Source: Acridotheres tristis
Taxonomy: Eukaryota; Chordata; Aves; Passeriformes; Sturnidae
DNA: 64,000 bases
Direction of reading: 5' to 3'
NCBI GenBank assembly: GCA_037013685.1
Contig: CM072906.1
Location: forward strand, 2,646,501 to 2,710,500
Every line of letters starts with the position of its first letter. Within the stretch, counting starts at the first letter, position 1. Below the pieces are notes generated by a model, which did no database searches, had not been told where the DNA came from, and was given only the letters and a program-made list of their open reading frames with translations. Positions 1 to 13,500 of this stretch are shown here, piece by piece. The translations under genes and the position numbers were made by a program.

Positions 1-3000
1 CAGGAAGCCAAGTTGTAGTTAGCATATAATGAAGACAACTTCTCCAGCCCTGCTGTAGTCTAAGATCATTCTTTTCACACTCATTTGAGCAACTGTTGTG
101 ATATCACATTATTAAGAATATTTTGCCAACAGAAAATAATGAGAGGAAACCTTTAAACTTAGGCATTGAATTTAATGACGCCTCCTTCAAAGCTGTAGAA
201 AGCAGTGGTTTCCCTCCCTTGGAAACACAAATTGCCACAGACCACAAGGATTCCTAACCCTTAGCACTGTTTTTATCATCAGCAGAGCTCCACTCCTTGC
301 TTTTCCCAGTGAACTGGCAGCACATGCAGCAGGAAAGTGTCTTCTGAGAGGAAATATTTGGTTCTCTGCTCTAAACCCCTCATTTACATGGCTTGTTGCC
401 TCTCCTGGGTTAGATGAAAATCATGGGAAAAAAAATAAATCATAGGAAATATTTTGTAACATTCGCCTCTCTCTGCTTGCATCAGAGATTTTCATGAATA
501 TTCTGAAGTTCTCTTCAGGCTTCAACTTCACCTCTGCCTGATCACTTACCTCACTTCTAGATTTCTGTACACATTATATTAGTAAATAACAGTATATTTT
601 GGAGCTTATTCTGAAATTTGTGAATACTTGTACTATAAATTCAGATTACAATCTATTTAAATTTTAACATCAACAAATTCAGCCTAACAAACTGAGCCCA
701 TTAAATATCTATGTTCTTCAACTACACATTCCAGTGTCACTGAAAACTGGGAAATAAACTCTCCAACCAGTTTGTTAGGTTAGAAAGTTGACATTACTTT
801 ATTCAGCACTAAGGTAAATGGGGGATTGCTCCACCAAACGTGTACCCCAATTATCAAAACTTTAAACGATTTATATGTTTTAGCAAACAAAGGAATTCGT
901 GTTCAATGGCTACAAATTACATAGTTCTTTTATCAATTACTATTTTATTTTCTATATCTTAATGTTTCTCACACTTATGTTAATTAGTCCACATGCCCAG
1001 TTTCTCTTCTTTTGGGCAGGTGGTCTGTGAGCCAGTGGTCACAGATGTCCCTGCCAGGGTTACTTCTCACACACTTGGAGCTGATTTCAGCACAATTACT
1101 GAATTGGCTTTATGAGTTTCTTCCTTATCTTGGGAGTCCTACATCCATAAATTCTGCATTCTTTATGTCCATTATCAGTGGTATATCCTTCTTCCCAAGC
1201 TTAGGTTAGCTTCCTCCTCCAGGTCTGATCACTGAAGCATGTCAAGCTCTAAACTTTGTTTTTCTAACACATGGATATCACTTAGAGCTTCCTTGTTTGC
1301 TGCTATCTGTTTCAGAAATTAAATCTCCCTTCTTGTTGATTAGGTCCCAAAATTTTCTGCCACTCCTTTTTAAAGAAATTCAACTTGTTTGGAAACCCTA
1401 GGAAGGCAGAATGCATTTCCCAAAGCATAGGTTTACTCAACCTAAACATTTTCTGCAGGTGAGTCTCCTACTACCTCCATTTGCCCTCTCCTTTGCACTC
1501 TGTGCTCTCTGTCATGACCAGAGCAATTCAGCAAGCTCCATGCACACAAAACACACCTTTATCACCAGGTTTTCAGTCAAATCAAACCAAAAGCACCACT
1601 GATGTCACAGAAGTACATGATTCCTGTTTGAAACATTACCCCTGACTAGGCAAATTCTTTCCAGGCTAAAGCCTGCATGGAATTTACTTGCTCTTGCCCA
1701 CACACAGTATTGGGGCATAGCATTGCAACAGTTTTGCTTAAGAGTTTTAAACTAAAAAAAAAAATCCACATTCAATGTAGATTAGACTAGAAATACTTTT
1801 CACATGAGATTTCAAACAAACATTACCATTTCTGTGGGCTAAGGAGCACAGTGCTTATCAGCTTCAGTGTAGCACTGAAAGAATCAATGTTCCACTCTGA
1901 TGACATGCACCATTAACGATCCATGTGTTTTCCAGGAAAACCACTTTGTGGACAATGTCCTTTTTTTGTGTGTATTTTGCATTACCAGCAAGAAGACAAA
2001 ACAAAGCTCAACCCCAGCTACAGCAGACTCAGGCTGAACATTAGCAAGATGCAGCACTGACCTGAACCCGTGCTGCTGCTGCTTCCTGCCATTCCTGGCT
2101 CCCTCTGCCCCATGCAGCCACATCCCCACTTTGGTGCTGGCTCTGGCATCCTCCAAGCCTCTTGATGAGCTGGTCCAGCTCTCGAACCCTGCAGAAAACC
2201 AACTTGTTTCTGCTGAGCTTTCCCCATTTTAACCAGGCTGACAGATACAGGGGAGACTGAGCAGAACCACCACTCCCAGTGGCGAGTTCACCCAGCCCAC
2301 CCATGGAAATCTCCACTACAAACCAAAGCCAAGCATGTACTGACAGATTGTCACTGTGCATGTAACCTTTCGGCAGAACTCATGGAACTTAGAAAGAAAA
2401 GACTTACTGAAAAAATAGCAAAACCCTCCACAATTTATTTATTAGAGTTCTTATCCCTAATAATTATATTACCTCCAGCACCTGAAAAACAGGTTAAATA
2501 ACATTTTCTTTAGAAAGGGAAACAAAACAAACCCACAAAATTTTCTAGAGAAGTTACAAGACTATGCATTGAGAAACACCAGCCACATCAGAAATTGTAA
2601 CAGCAGCATGTTCCTTTACAAAGGCTTTTACATCTAAACAATTCAGTCACATTGTAAAAACTTTGGGGTTTTTTAATAAATATGTGCACAAATTATTTGT
2701 ATTCTTACATAACAGCCAGCTCAACACATGCCCATCACAGCCTGCCAATATGGCTCACTTTTATAAAGATACAGAACAAAAGACAACAATAGTACATAAT
2801 TGCCTTACAAATGGCTTTAGAGAGTAATTATATCATTAGTCCTGAGTGGTTCCAGCTTCCAAGTGTACTGCCACTAATCTTTTGGATACATTTTTGTTAG
2901 GAACTAAGTGGATATCACTAGAGAAAAAACTTGCCAAGTGAAGAGTGCTCCACTGGAGAACTCCATTTCCATGCAGTTCATTGAAAAGGAGGAATTTCCC

Positions 3001-4124
3001 ACACCATTGCCCTGGAGGCAGCCAGAGGAGGAGCACTGACAGCTGCTTCCATGTACCAGCTTCACAGTGAGTCTGTTCCCAAAGCTTTACACCTTGAATT
3101 GTGTCTGCCTTGATGCAATTATTTATGGGCAGAAGAATTCCTAACAGGCTGCCTACCAAGCAAGGCAGATCAATCAAAAAAGGCCAGTAGGACACAGGGA
3201 TCAGAAGTTCTTCATGGCTCTGGATGTCCTCCAGGGCTCACAGACTCTGCAGCCATCCCTACAGGAGAGTGTGTCCACCCCTCCCTGTGTGCCCAGCTCC
3301 CCCCTTCCACTTCAGGTTCTGGGGAAGCTCATCAAGCTGTGCTAGCACATACCCGAGGTTCTGGAAAATACCTGCAGTCACCATCTGCTCCCTGCTAGCC
3401 AACTCCAGCATTCACACTTCTACTGGCCAGAAAGGGCAGAGATTAAATCAGTTCTCTACCTGCTCCTTCTTGAAATAGTTACTTCTGCAAGTCCATTTTT
3501 ACTCTGACACTACTAACTATAAAGCAATACTTTGACATGAATTCTTTCCATTTCTCAGTGCCCTTGTCCATCTTCTAAATAGTGTCTTTTCAGTTTGACT
3601 CTATGAATGGAAGTCCCTTTCAACTTATTGAAAAAAACCTAGTTGCCAATTCTACTTCTGACTTCAAACACACTCCAGCTGGCTTTGCTTTGCTTTCCTC
3701 CTACCAATGGAATGCCTCAGATAACACCCACATAAAGATGCACGCAGGTAGGACAGGAATTAACACCTTATTATTGAAGTACTGTAGGTGCTCTTGCCAT
3801 GTGCAGTCATGCCAGCCCTGAAAGCAAAAAGTTCAAGTTCCCTTGCAATTATTCAGTGCACAGGTGAAAATGGCTTCAGATTTCAGTTCCATCTCCTGAA
3901 GCTGCCTTTGGCAGAGATTGCAGTTACCACCTTATTTCAACATAAGAACCATATCATGTGCAGCTCAGTAATCATGTAACCATGTCATAACAGCCAAATT
4001 TTATAATAAACTGCATTTTATAATCCCCTATTAAAATTTTAAACTATACATTGCTCAGGAATTACTTGCTTTAAAAAAGAGAGAGCAAGTATCTTTTGTG
4101 TACAAGTAATTTCTGAATACAGGT
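1..4124. other. unique AT-rich non-coding sequence
   Basis: No recognisable repeat family, RNA gene or convincing coding exon was seen on either strand. Open frames here are short, start at arbitrary ATGs and overlap one another in several frames. The segment at 2062-2188 has splice-like ends on the minus strand and is discussed in the findings, but all three of its frames are open, so it gives no reading-frame evidence. Confidence 0.6.
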
Positions 4125-5450
4125 ATCACGGAGCCAGAGAATAGTCAAGGTTAGAAGGGACCCCTAGAGATTATTCAGTTCCAGTTTGCCCAAGAAGGAT
4201 GAGCAGGACCTGCCCAGTCAGGCTTTGACTATCTCCAAGGACACATTGTCTCTCTGGCACCAACCATTTCCCTCAGCCTGCTGCCTACACTCTTCCACTG
4301 GCCTTTGCTGGCTCACGCTCAACTTCTGGTCCATGAGAAACCCTAAAGACTTTTCTGCCAAGCTGTTTCCATGCTCATCATAGCACACATTGGGGTGTTT
4401 CTTCTCAGTTGCAGAACTTTCCACTGAACTTCATGAGGTTCCCATTGGCCCCGTGCTTCTGAACAGCAATGCAACCATGTGGTGAATCAATCATTTCTCC
4501 CAGCTTTGTGTGTTCCCCACATGTGCTGAGCGTGCACTGTCCCATCATCCTTGTCACCAATGTGAAACCAGCATTGCCCCTGTATCACCTGACTCTGCTT
4601 CCACACCCTGTTTGCTTTTAATGGTTGTGTTTGCTCAGGAGCTCCAGATTCATCCATGCTGACCTTCTGTCACCTGTGCTCAATTTCCTGCTCATCGAGC
4701 TGACCCACTCCTGAGCTTGGTGAATATCATCCTTAAATACTAACCAAGTAAGTCCAGAGGTACAAGTCTGCTCTCCTGGAGCCCACGGTTAAATCCTACA
4801 ATTTGCCTTGTTTCTTTCCCCTAGGATTCTGAACTCCTCCATCTCAGCCTTGCTGCCTGAGATCACCTCTCCAGACTCACAGACCCAAACAGTTCTTTCT
4901 CATTTGTGATTATGAGGAGCACAGCAGCTCCTCGATCACTTTGCTGAGGAATTTTTCAACAATGCACTTGAGAAACCACTTGACTGCTTGTGTCTTGCTG
5001 GGATGAGCAGGTATTGGAGTGGGCAAAGCTTCCCATGAGGAGAGGGGCCTGTGAACACAAGGCTTCTTCCAGCTGCCTGAAGACCACTTGACATACTTCT
5101 TCTTCCTAATCAGGGAGTCATGGCAGACACCCACCACAATATTGGTAATACAGGTCCTCTTGGTAATCTTGACCTGAAACTCTCCCCTGGCTCATTGTCC
5201 ACCTCAAGGCAGAGATCCAGGCAGCCCTGCTGCTCTCCCACACAAAGGGCAAACTGTGCTGCCACCCCCAGCCTGACCTTCCTGAAGGGCTTGTATCACC
5301 CATTGCAGCAGTGAATATCTTGGCATCTTCTTGCAGTGCTGTGAATACCTTAGCTCATCTCTGTGATGCAGTGAAGCAACAGACATAATATCCACAAGTG
5401 AGAGCACCTCCCCCACCATGCTGTCCTCCCAACAATTCCTCATTTGTCTG
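4125..5450 (-). mobile_element. CR1 LINE fragment, 3' end plus part of the RT-coding region (degenerate)
   Basis: This is a decayed chicken-repeat-1 (CR1) non-LTR retrotransposon read on the minus strand. Its 3' end is at the left, where 'ttagaagggaccc' near 4150 is the reverse complement of the CR1 tail. Moving right it passes CR1 landmarks: 'cttcatgaggttcccattgg' near 4430, 'actgtcccatcatcc' near 4535, 'cctgctcatcgagctgaccc' near 4690, and a stretch at 4900-5440 matching the antisense of the internal coding region as I know it from avian genomes. Frames are broken by many stops and indels, so it is an old, dead copy. The right boundary is approximate. The identification rests on recalled avian CR1 consensus text and was not computed. 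Confidence 0.85.
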
Positions 5451-8400
5451 GTAAAATCCTTTAAACAGCAATTAAATAAGATCCCTGGGGTATATCTTCC
5501 CCAGTCCCTTTGATCACTGGCTAAAAATGCCTCACATGCACTGTTTAATACAGCTCGTACCTGGCAGGTATGAACAGAGCCATTAAATTGTCACATTCAA
5601 TCCTCTGAAGCCATTAATGCAGCACAACATGAGCCACAGTGTCAGGGGTTCAGTCGTGTACAGGGGATGAAGCACGGGAAAATGAAGGTGAAAAATCATT
5701 TTGGGGATAGCTGAGCTGAAACACTCTGTGCACAGGTCCAGACAGCAACCTGCAGAAATGCAGGTGAGGTGATCACTCAGCTTAGAGACCCAGCTGGGAT
5801 ATTATTTCAGCAATCTGGACTGTTTTGCAGACAAGGTATTTTTACCTCGCTATAATTAAAAGACACCTGAGCAATCCCTGGAAAACTTCTAGCACTGTAG
5901 TTGGTGCCCCCTCCTGCTGACAGAACAAGCACAACCTGTATTATCTCAGCCATGCAATGAGAACTGGAGTTATGGAGCTCTCCTGAAGGGAAACATCCCT
6001 TGGTGTTTAACCAGAGGGAGCAGAACCTTGTGAAAGCTAAGAAATAATCTACTTGGTAATTACAATTAATAGCATTTACTTCTTACTGGGAGCTTTACAT
6101 TTCTTAAGTATTTTCTAAACATTAATTAATTATTAAGGCAGGGAAGGAAATGTCTTTGTATTATGTAGAAAAATAAGTATGTTGTGATACACTAATTATT
6201 GTGTAAGTATCAGTGTTCCTTGAGCCCCTCCATATGTATAACCAAGGGGTACATATGGGTTTAGCTTATTCTCTGCTATAGGAGGAGACAGCCCTCTTGG
6301 ATTTTTTTTTTTTTTTGGTCCACTTACTTCCAGCCTAAGTTGCCAAATACAGATTGTTCTGCAATAGGAAGTGAGCCTAAAGTCAAACTTGTTTTTAATA
6401 TAGACTTGGACAAATGCACAGTTCCAGAGACCTACATTCTAAATTTCCCAGAGTTTAAAATACCATAATAGCCGAAAAAATTTCCCTAGGTTTTCAAAAC
6501 AATGAGACAACACATAGATCCTTCCACCTCAACAGGCCATTCCACAAATCAAGGACACAATTTGCACTGCATAATCACTACTTCCAAAAGCAGAAACCTA
6601 TACTTAGATTTTTTTTTCTAACTATCCAAACAAATGCTATGAAATTAATCAAGACTGAGAATCCTAGAAATAATTAGAAATACTAAAAGCCATATTACCA
6701 CTTTTCATCAAACTGCCAGTGTAACAGAAAAAGGAAATTTACTTGCCTGATCAGAAGACTTCCAAGTGAAAACTTCATCTAACACTAATTGTTTCAGACA
6801 AAAAAAATTATCCATTCTCAGGGGAACAGCCTAAAGAGAACAACTTTTATTTTTCTCCATCATTATTAAACATACTTCTAATACTTTGGCACTCATAACT
6901 CCTCCAAACACTTCTCACCACTTTTCAAAGTTTTCTTCTTCATATTTGAATGGATTAGCTCAATCCACCTCTTGTAAGGAGCTCTATTTCCTTGGGAAAA
7001 TTGCCATTAAATCTTCTCAGAATCATTTTCCTTGGATAAGTCTGTTACAATTGGTATAACCCCAGTAAGGCACATGACATAACTGAGACAAAAAATTTGA
7101 AGCCTATTGCAGAACTCAATCTTTCAGGTTCCCACAGAGCTCATCTAAATCCAGGCAGCACTTCAATAGTTTTTATTATGGAATTAAACTGTGATACTGA
7201 AAACAGCAAAAGGAATTTCCACCCAGAGCTCCTCACCACAGACTTCTCAAGAAGGTGGAAGCTCTAAAACCAAACTGCAATTAGTGTTTTGCTTGTAATC
7301 AGTGTCTGGACCCCTTGGTGATTGATACTTTATAAATACACAGAACCAGCAACACTCAGTATCCCTCTTCCACCTAGTCTTCATCTTTGCTCTCAAGAAT
7401 ACTTTGAAAAAAATTGTTTCCAAGCTTAACGTGAAAGAGAGTATGGTTTACTTTTGTAACTGTTGTTTTATTATAAAAGCTGAATTTGAAATTCAATTTA
7501 AAATCCAATACTTTCTGCTTGATCTCATCAGTTTTCATCCTGCCTGACAATCTGAAACAAATTAAACCTAAACTTTCATTTAAAAACAGAAAGAGAATTG
7601 TTATAATTTAAGGAAGACACCTTAGAGGAGGACAGTGTTATCTGACTCATACTTTTAAGGCTTTTATGTGCTGAGCATTCCAATGCCCTATTTTGTATAA
7701 GGTTGTTCAGGTCTGAATTCTAACTTGACACATTTGCTCATTTTTTTAAGAAAAAAATTTGATAAAACTGACAAGCAATGGCTGCATCTGCTCCATTTAA
7801 ACCAAGGAGGCAAATTAGGGTATTAGGAACTCCTTTAATTCCCTGACTCACCAGGTCTTTCAGAAAGTTAAAGAAAACACATGGACTAGCTCTCAAAAAT
7901 ACATAAGGCTTAACTGAAATAGGAAACATTTCACACTTTCGGATATCTAAATAAAGATGCAAAAAGAAACAAGGAGAGAGGTTTTCCAGCTTCTGAAGAA
8001 TTCTTTACATCTTCTGATTACTACCTACCTTTACAATTCTTGCTCTCTATTTTCCATTTGCCAGCAATGTGAGGATATAACTATCTCCCATTTGAGATGC
8101 ATCTGTGAGGATGAAGGGCAAAGCAATTAGATTTTAGTAATGAGGAACACAAATGCACAAGACCTCATGAAAGTGCACTTGCTCAGCAGAGCAACTTCTG
8201 CAAAACAGGCTGCTTCATTTGAACAGGCACAAATTACCCCAAAATATCTTTCTTGATCTGAAATGGGTGATCATTAAAATACTGGTGCTTCTGTGTGTCA
8301 TGTGGGAGCACAGGCAGAGCACAGGCTGCACCCAGCTCCATTCCCATTAAACAGCACATGGCTCACTGCCACCACATCCTGTACTGCAGCCACGCTGGGA

Positions 8401-10197
8401 ACCTGCAAGGCCTTCCCTGTGCGAGTCCATTCCTGGCTTTTTACAACTGAGGGTCAGAGAAGCTCAAATCCCCTCAGTGCTCTCCTCAGCTGTCTCAGGG
8501 CCTTGTTCTCAAGCCAGAGTGAACAAGGGCAGTGTTTGCAGCAGCAGCAGCTCACCAGGCTCCCACCAGCTCCACAAACAGTGTCAGAAGATGGTGAGGT
8601 CACCAAAGTGCAGAGTGCTACAGCTTCCAGCACTGACAGAGCAAATCAGATCATCGTTTAGCAAAAGTAAATTTGAATGAGGGTAGGGATAGCCTTTATT
8701 TCTGTACAGCATTACTCACCAACACAGCAAGGCTCCAGATCACTGATGGCAGCAGCTTCCAGGACACAGCCAGGAATGGACCACTCCTACTCTTGCACTC
8801 TTGCCCTAAGCATCTGCTACCTCCACCCCAGAAAAGACCCTGAGACTTCTGTCTGACCTAACACAGATGCTGCTACGTGTTCTAAACCAGATCCAAGACG
8901 AGAAAACTGCCCAGTATTTCATGGGTTCTCAAACAGAAAGATTAAGGGAAAATTAGACAAACTGAACCTAATACTTCTACCTCATACAAAATCTCTTTAC
9001 ACGTGATCCAGCAATAGAAAATGGCACTTTGAGCTGTATCACAAAGGAAAATCTTGTAAAATCCCTTTCACTATCTTGTCAAAATCAGCATGCTCTGTGA
9101 CTAGACGACTGTCAGGGTGATCTATAGCCCCCAGACAGCACTGTAATATAAACTAAATTGCCTGAGTCACAAGCAATGATAGAGTCATTCTACAGGAAAT
9201 TGGAAATCAATTCTTGTCATCACTGTACATAACTCCTTTATCAGAGTTCCAGTTGGCTGGTGTCATGCAAGGGAAAGAAGCTGGAACTGACAATCATGAC
9301 AAGTTGAACAGTCTACACACATATTGAAGAGCTGCAATTCTGTTTCTGGAATAGCACTTTGCATAGGGTACACCACAGACGTGAGCAGCCTGACCTAGTA
9401 AAATATCAAGGCTAATCAAAGGTGTGCTGCATCCTGTCCCAAGAGGAGATATATGTAGCTTGGGTTTGGGCCAAAATTGAGGCCAGTAGTCTTCTTTGTG
9501 CAATGATTCCTGGCAGAACAGAGGGACAATCTTTTGCTAAATCTTACACTGGAAGTCTTTTAGACTGGCACTGAGAGATTCCTTCATAGTCACAATCCAG
9601 GTGTTGCAGAAACCAGAGCACCAATATCAGCACTGGCAAGCTTATTCATAAGTTTGGCTCTCTGCAACACTTGTGTCAGGACTCAGATGTTGGAATCAAG
9701 TGATTAAGTCAGTTTTTGTTACCAAGTAGATTTTTAAGCTATGGGAAGAGCCAATAGTTTGATTCTAAAAGTTAAGAGGAAATGAAGAGTCTAACACAAT
9801 TTTTCTTATAGCATGCAATCACCCTTTGAGCAACGTTTTTCCATGTAGATGCTCTAGTATGCCTCATTTTACCTGGACTCACCAGCTAAATTCATTAAAA
9901 TGAAGTACAAAATCTGGTGTTTTTTTTAAAAAAAGGCAATTAAGACAATTCTCTGTGAAACAAAGAACATTTTCTATTTCCACTTCATGTACAAAAGCCA
10001 ACTCATCAAGCTCCCACACACCTAGAAGGAAGCCATAACCATTTCTATACACAAGCTCACTTTCAACTACTTAATACAGATGGATGCAAGAATATGATCA
10101 ACTTATGCATTGTCCAGCACAGCATGGTTCTTATTTTAATGCAGAAGTCCTAATTTAAAATAAGGACTCCTCCCAAAATGCAAAACCCCAGAATTAT
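5451..10197. other. unique AT-rich non-coding sequence
   Basis: No repeat family or coding exon could be supported. It holds an uninterrupted run of 15 T at 6302-6316 and scattered A/T-rich stretches. All open frames are under 125 codons and none has codon periodicity or a familiar motif. Confidence 0.6.
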
Positions 10198-10562
10198 TTG
10201 GGACATTCAAGATTAAATATCTTCAAGTCCCTGCCATGGGCAAGGACAACTTCCACTATCCCAGGTTGCTCCAAGCCCTGTCCAGCCTGGCCTTGGACAC
10301 TTTCAGAGACAGGGCAGCCACAGCTTCTCTGGGCACCCTGTGCCACCACCCTCACAGGGAAGGATTTCTTGCTGATATCCTAATCTAAACCTTCAGGTAA
10401 CGGGAAGGCTGCAATGAGGTCACCCTGAAGCCTTGGCTGAACAATCTCTGCGTTTCCCTATAGAACTGCTCCAGCCCTCTGCTCAACTTGGTGACCTCCT
10501 CTGGCCTTGCTGCAACAGGTCAATGTCCTTCCTGTGCTGGGGACCCCAGAGCTGGATATGTC
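10198..10562 (-). mobile_element. CR1 LINE 3'-end fragment
   Basis: This is a 5'-truncated CR1 in minus orientation. Landmarks on the plus strand are 'ccctgccatgggcaagga' near 10230, 'ttgctccaagccctgtcc' near 10263, 'ccagcctggccttggacac' near 10282, 'accaccctcacagggaagga' near 10343 and 'ctgtgctggggaccccagag' near 10533. These are in the same order as the antisense of the CR1 3' untranslated end. 5' truncation is the usual outcome of target-primed reverse transcription. The last ~25 bp at the left, where the octamer-like tail should lie, are eroded. Confidence 0.92.
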
Positions 10563-13500
10563 AAATATAGTTTAGTATGAAGTGTTCTGCTTAAGCATCA
10601 CAAAGTTTGCTTCCCTATTCTCTGGCCTGTTTGGGAGAAGATGTGGTTTCTCCACATAACAAAAATTAATTATGACACTAATATTGAGGATTCCTCTTCA
10701 TGAGAGCTAAAAAGCAGAGACCATAAAGCAAACAAGCCAACACCACCAGCAAATGACCCCCATACACCACATTAGCCTGCAAAGCCTGGCACACACAGCA
10801 AAGGGGCTGTGCATGCCCTGACAGCTCTGCTTTAACACTGGCTGCAACAATGCCTAGCACCAGTCAGGCAAATGGAGAGCCAACAAGCTATGAGAAAACA
10901 GCTGAGAAGTTAAATGCTATCATCTTGGGTTAATTAGCTGAATTTCGTTTACGTCAGCCACTGATCTTTTTATCCTAAGTATGATGCTGTTTATATTCTT
11001 GAAAGTAGGCCTAGACAAAGAACTCATTCATAATCAACTTTTGAAGCATATGAATATTTTTCAGCTCATCTGCCTCACTATTCAGAAATATGGTCATTCC
11101 ACATTCGTTTTTTTGTTTTTCAAGTAGTTGGGAAATGAATGCACATTTTGTGGTGGGATAATTGCAAAATTTAAATAATTTGTGATGAAAAATGCACCTT
11201 CTTTTGTTTTTCTTGAAAAACAAGCTGAAATCCACAGTATCTCAGAAAAATAGCCACTTCCATTGACAAAGTCTTTACTTGCTCTTAATTACACTAGCCA
11301 CCCTTAATGATGTGCCATTATTCACTAAACTATTACAAAATTAATCTGGTAGATAGAAATTTAGTCAGATATTTGTTTGTTTAACATCATTACCCACTTT
11401 TGAGTCCATGAATCAAAGGAAATGGGGTTTTAATTAAGGCCTGCAGAATAAGAAGGGCATGAAAGCAGAACATTTAATTTGCAGGGCATAGTTGCACAAT
11501 GTGTACTCCTTTGTGGCAAAGTCAGCATGAGAAGTTCCTGCTCCACTCCACTTCTCCCTTCTTGCCCTCATTAAGATGCTGCAGTTTTCTGCTCTTTCCC
11601 TCAGTTCTACCAATATAACTGCATGCTGTGATAGATGTTCATCATTGAAATCATCTGGAATATCATTCACTATCCCTGCAACAGTGTTAGCATTCTTTTA
11701 TTTGCTTCCAGTACAGCTCCATAAACACCACACCGTGAAAGCAGCAAATGCTGGCCTGGAAAGTGATTTGGTCTGCACAAAACACAGCTCAAGGATGTGT
11801 CCATAATGTGCCATTGCATTAATAATGTCCTGGCTTGTCCTGGGCTGGCACATGGGCCTAACAAATTAATCCAATATGATCAGCTTTTTCTACTTCTTCA
11901 ACAACACTGTACAAGCCACCACCTTCCAAAAGTTCACACTCGAGTACACTGGGTTTGAAAGGGCCAAGACCAAAGCCCACCCAAGTCCATTACCAGGGTG
12001 ACACTCAAAGATTAGGACATGTGGGTTGTCTGGTGGCTCACAATTTTCTTGACAGTCTGAGTTTGAAAATCCCAACAAAGATTTCAGCCATCACAGAAGG
12101 ACGTGCAGCACTAATGTCAGTGAGGAAAAGTGGCCAGCTTCAACTAGAGATTTTGCAGTAGCAGATGTGTCATTCTTGACCTGTTCTCTTACACACACAG
12201 CTACCAAAAATCACCGAGATTAAAGAATTGGTGAGTGGTGACAAACACAAATAAGTTCTAGAAAAGCTGCAGAAGTCCATGTTCTCTGCCAACAGCATCT
12301 GTCAGGCAGCAGTTGCAGAGCTTTAACCATCTTGCAACAAGTCAAAGGCAGAAGTGTATTGCTTCATAGGTTGCACTATGCAGACAGAAGGTAAGAAGTG
12401 ATCCAAAAAGCATGAGTGTTAGAAACAGCTCAAGCAAGAGAGGGTTTTTGCTTACCAAAAAAAACCTAACTGAAAAAGAGTGCCATGCTTCTAATTATCT
12501 TCATGACTATATTCGATCCACACCCCTCCTTTCCCCCTCCAAACCAAGGTTTAACTTAGAGCTTCAGTTTAAAAATCCAGGAATGAACTATACCAAACAA
12601 AATTTTGCAAGTCATGAATCTTCTCTACAACTGTCTTCATAACCATGGGAAAATACTTTATCTCTGCAATAATCCTCTTCAAAGGAGATCACTAAAGTGA
12701 ACAGGTATGATTGAACAGTAACAGTCTCTATTTTGTTTCAGTCCTCAATTTAGACACTTTGTTTTCTGCTAGTCATTGCTGAAGCACAGCAAATCTTGCT
12801 TGCTAAGTCGTTTTAAAGACTGTTTCTTCATATCTTAAAAGGTCTGAAACAGAGGTTAGAAAAACCAATAAACTTAAAAGTATGGAAAGTACAGTCACAG
12901 AGAAACCTTTTATCAATGCACAGCATTGCAGTGAGACATATTCCAACATGAAAAAGTAATTTGCATGTTTACTGATGCATTGTGGATATTTGTTCAAAGC
13001 CTTTAATATAAGCTGTTAGTTACACAACCCTGATTCATTTAAGTTCTCAAAGTTTTAATTAGTTCTGAGAAAATGTTTTATGTAGAAGTCACAAGTCACC
13101 ATGAAACAGCAACTTCCCCTCTTTCTTTCTGTGATTCAAACCCTCATGGGAAAGTCCTGCCTATTCGACTTGGGCCAAGAGCACACCAAACAGAAAGCTG
13201 CAGCAACGACTGCCATTCAGCACCCCACAGCTTTTAGCACCCAAACTACTTTAAAAATACAACACACTTATCCACATTTTGTAGATTAACCCAATCTGCA
13301 GAGAAATAAAGTAATTTCTTATGGACCAATAGCCGTGATAAGATCCTGAAAAAAGAGGGAAAAGAAATTTAAAAAAAAATAAAATAAAAAACAGCAGCAA
13401 AGATTTTCCAACTGTCAGAAGAGCATGGCAGGGCACCTCTTCAAACCTGTGCCTGCATTTCCAAGAGCATCGATGGCTGCCAGGGGGGAGCAGAGGAGCT

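Noticed and set aside
2062..2188. Minus-strand segment with acceptor-like TTTTCTGCAG and donor-like GTCAGT encoding VRELDQLIKRLGGCQ
   Set aside because: All three frames are open, so there is no frame preference, the donor is weak, and the protein is not recognised.
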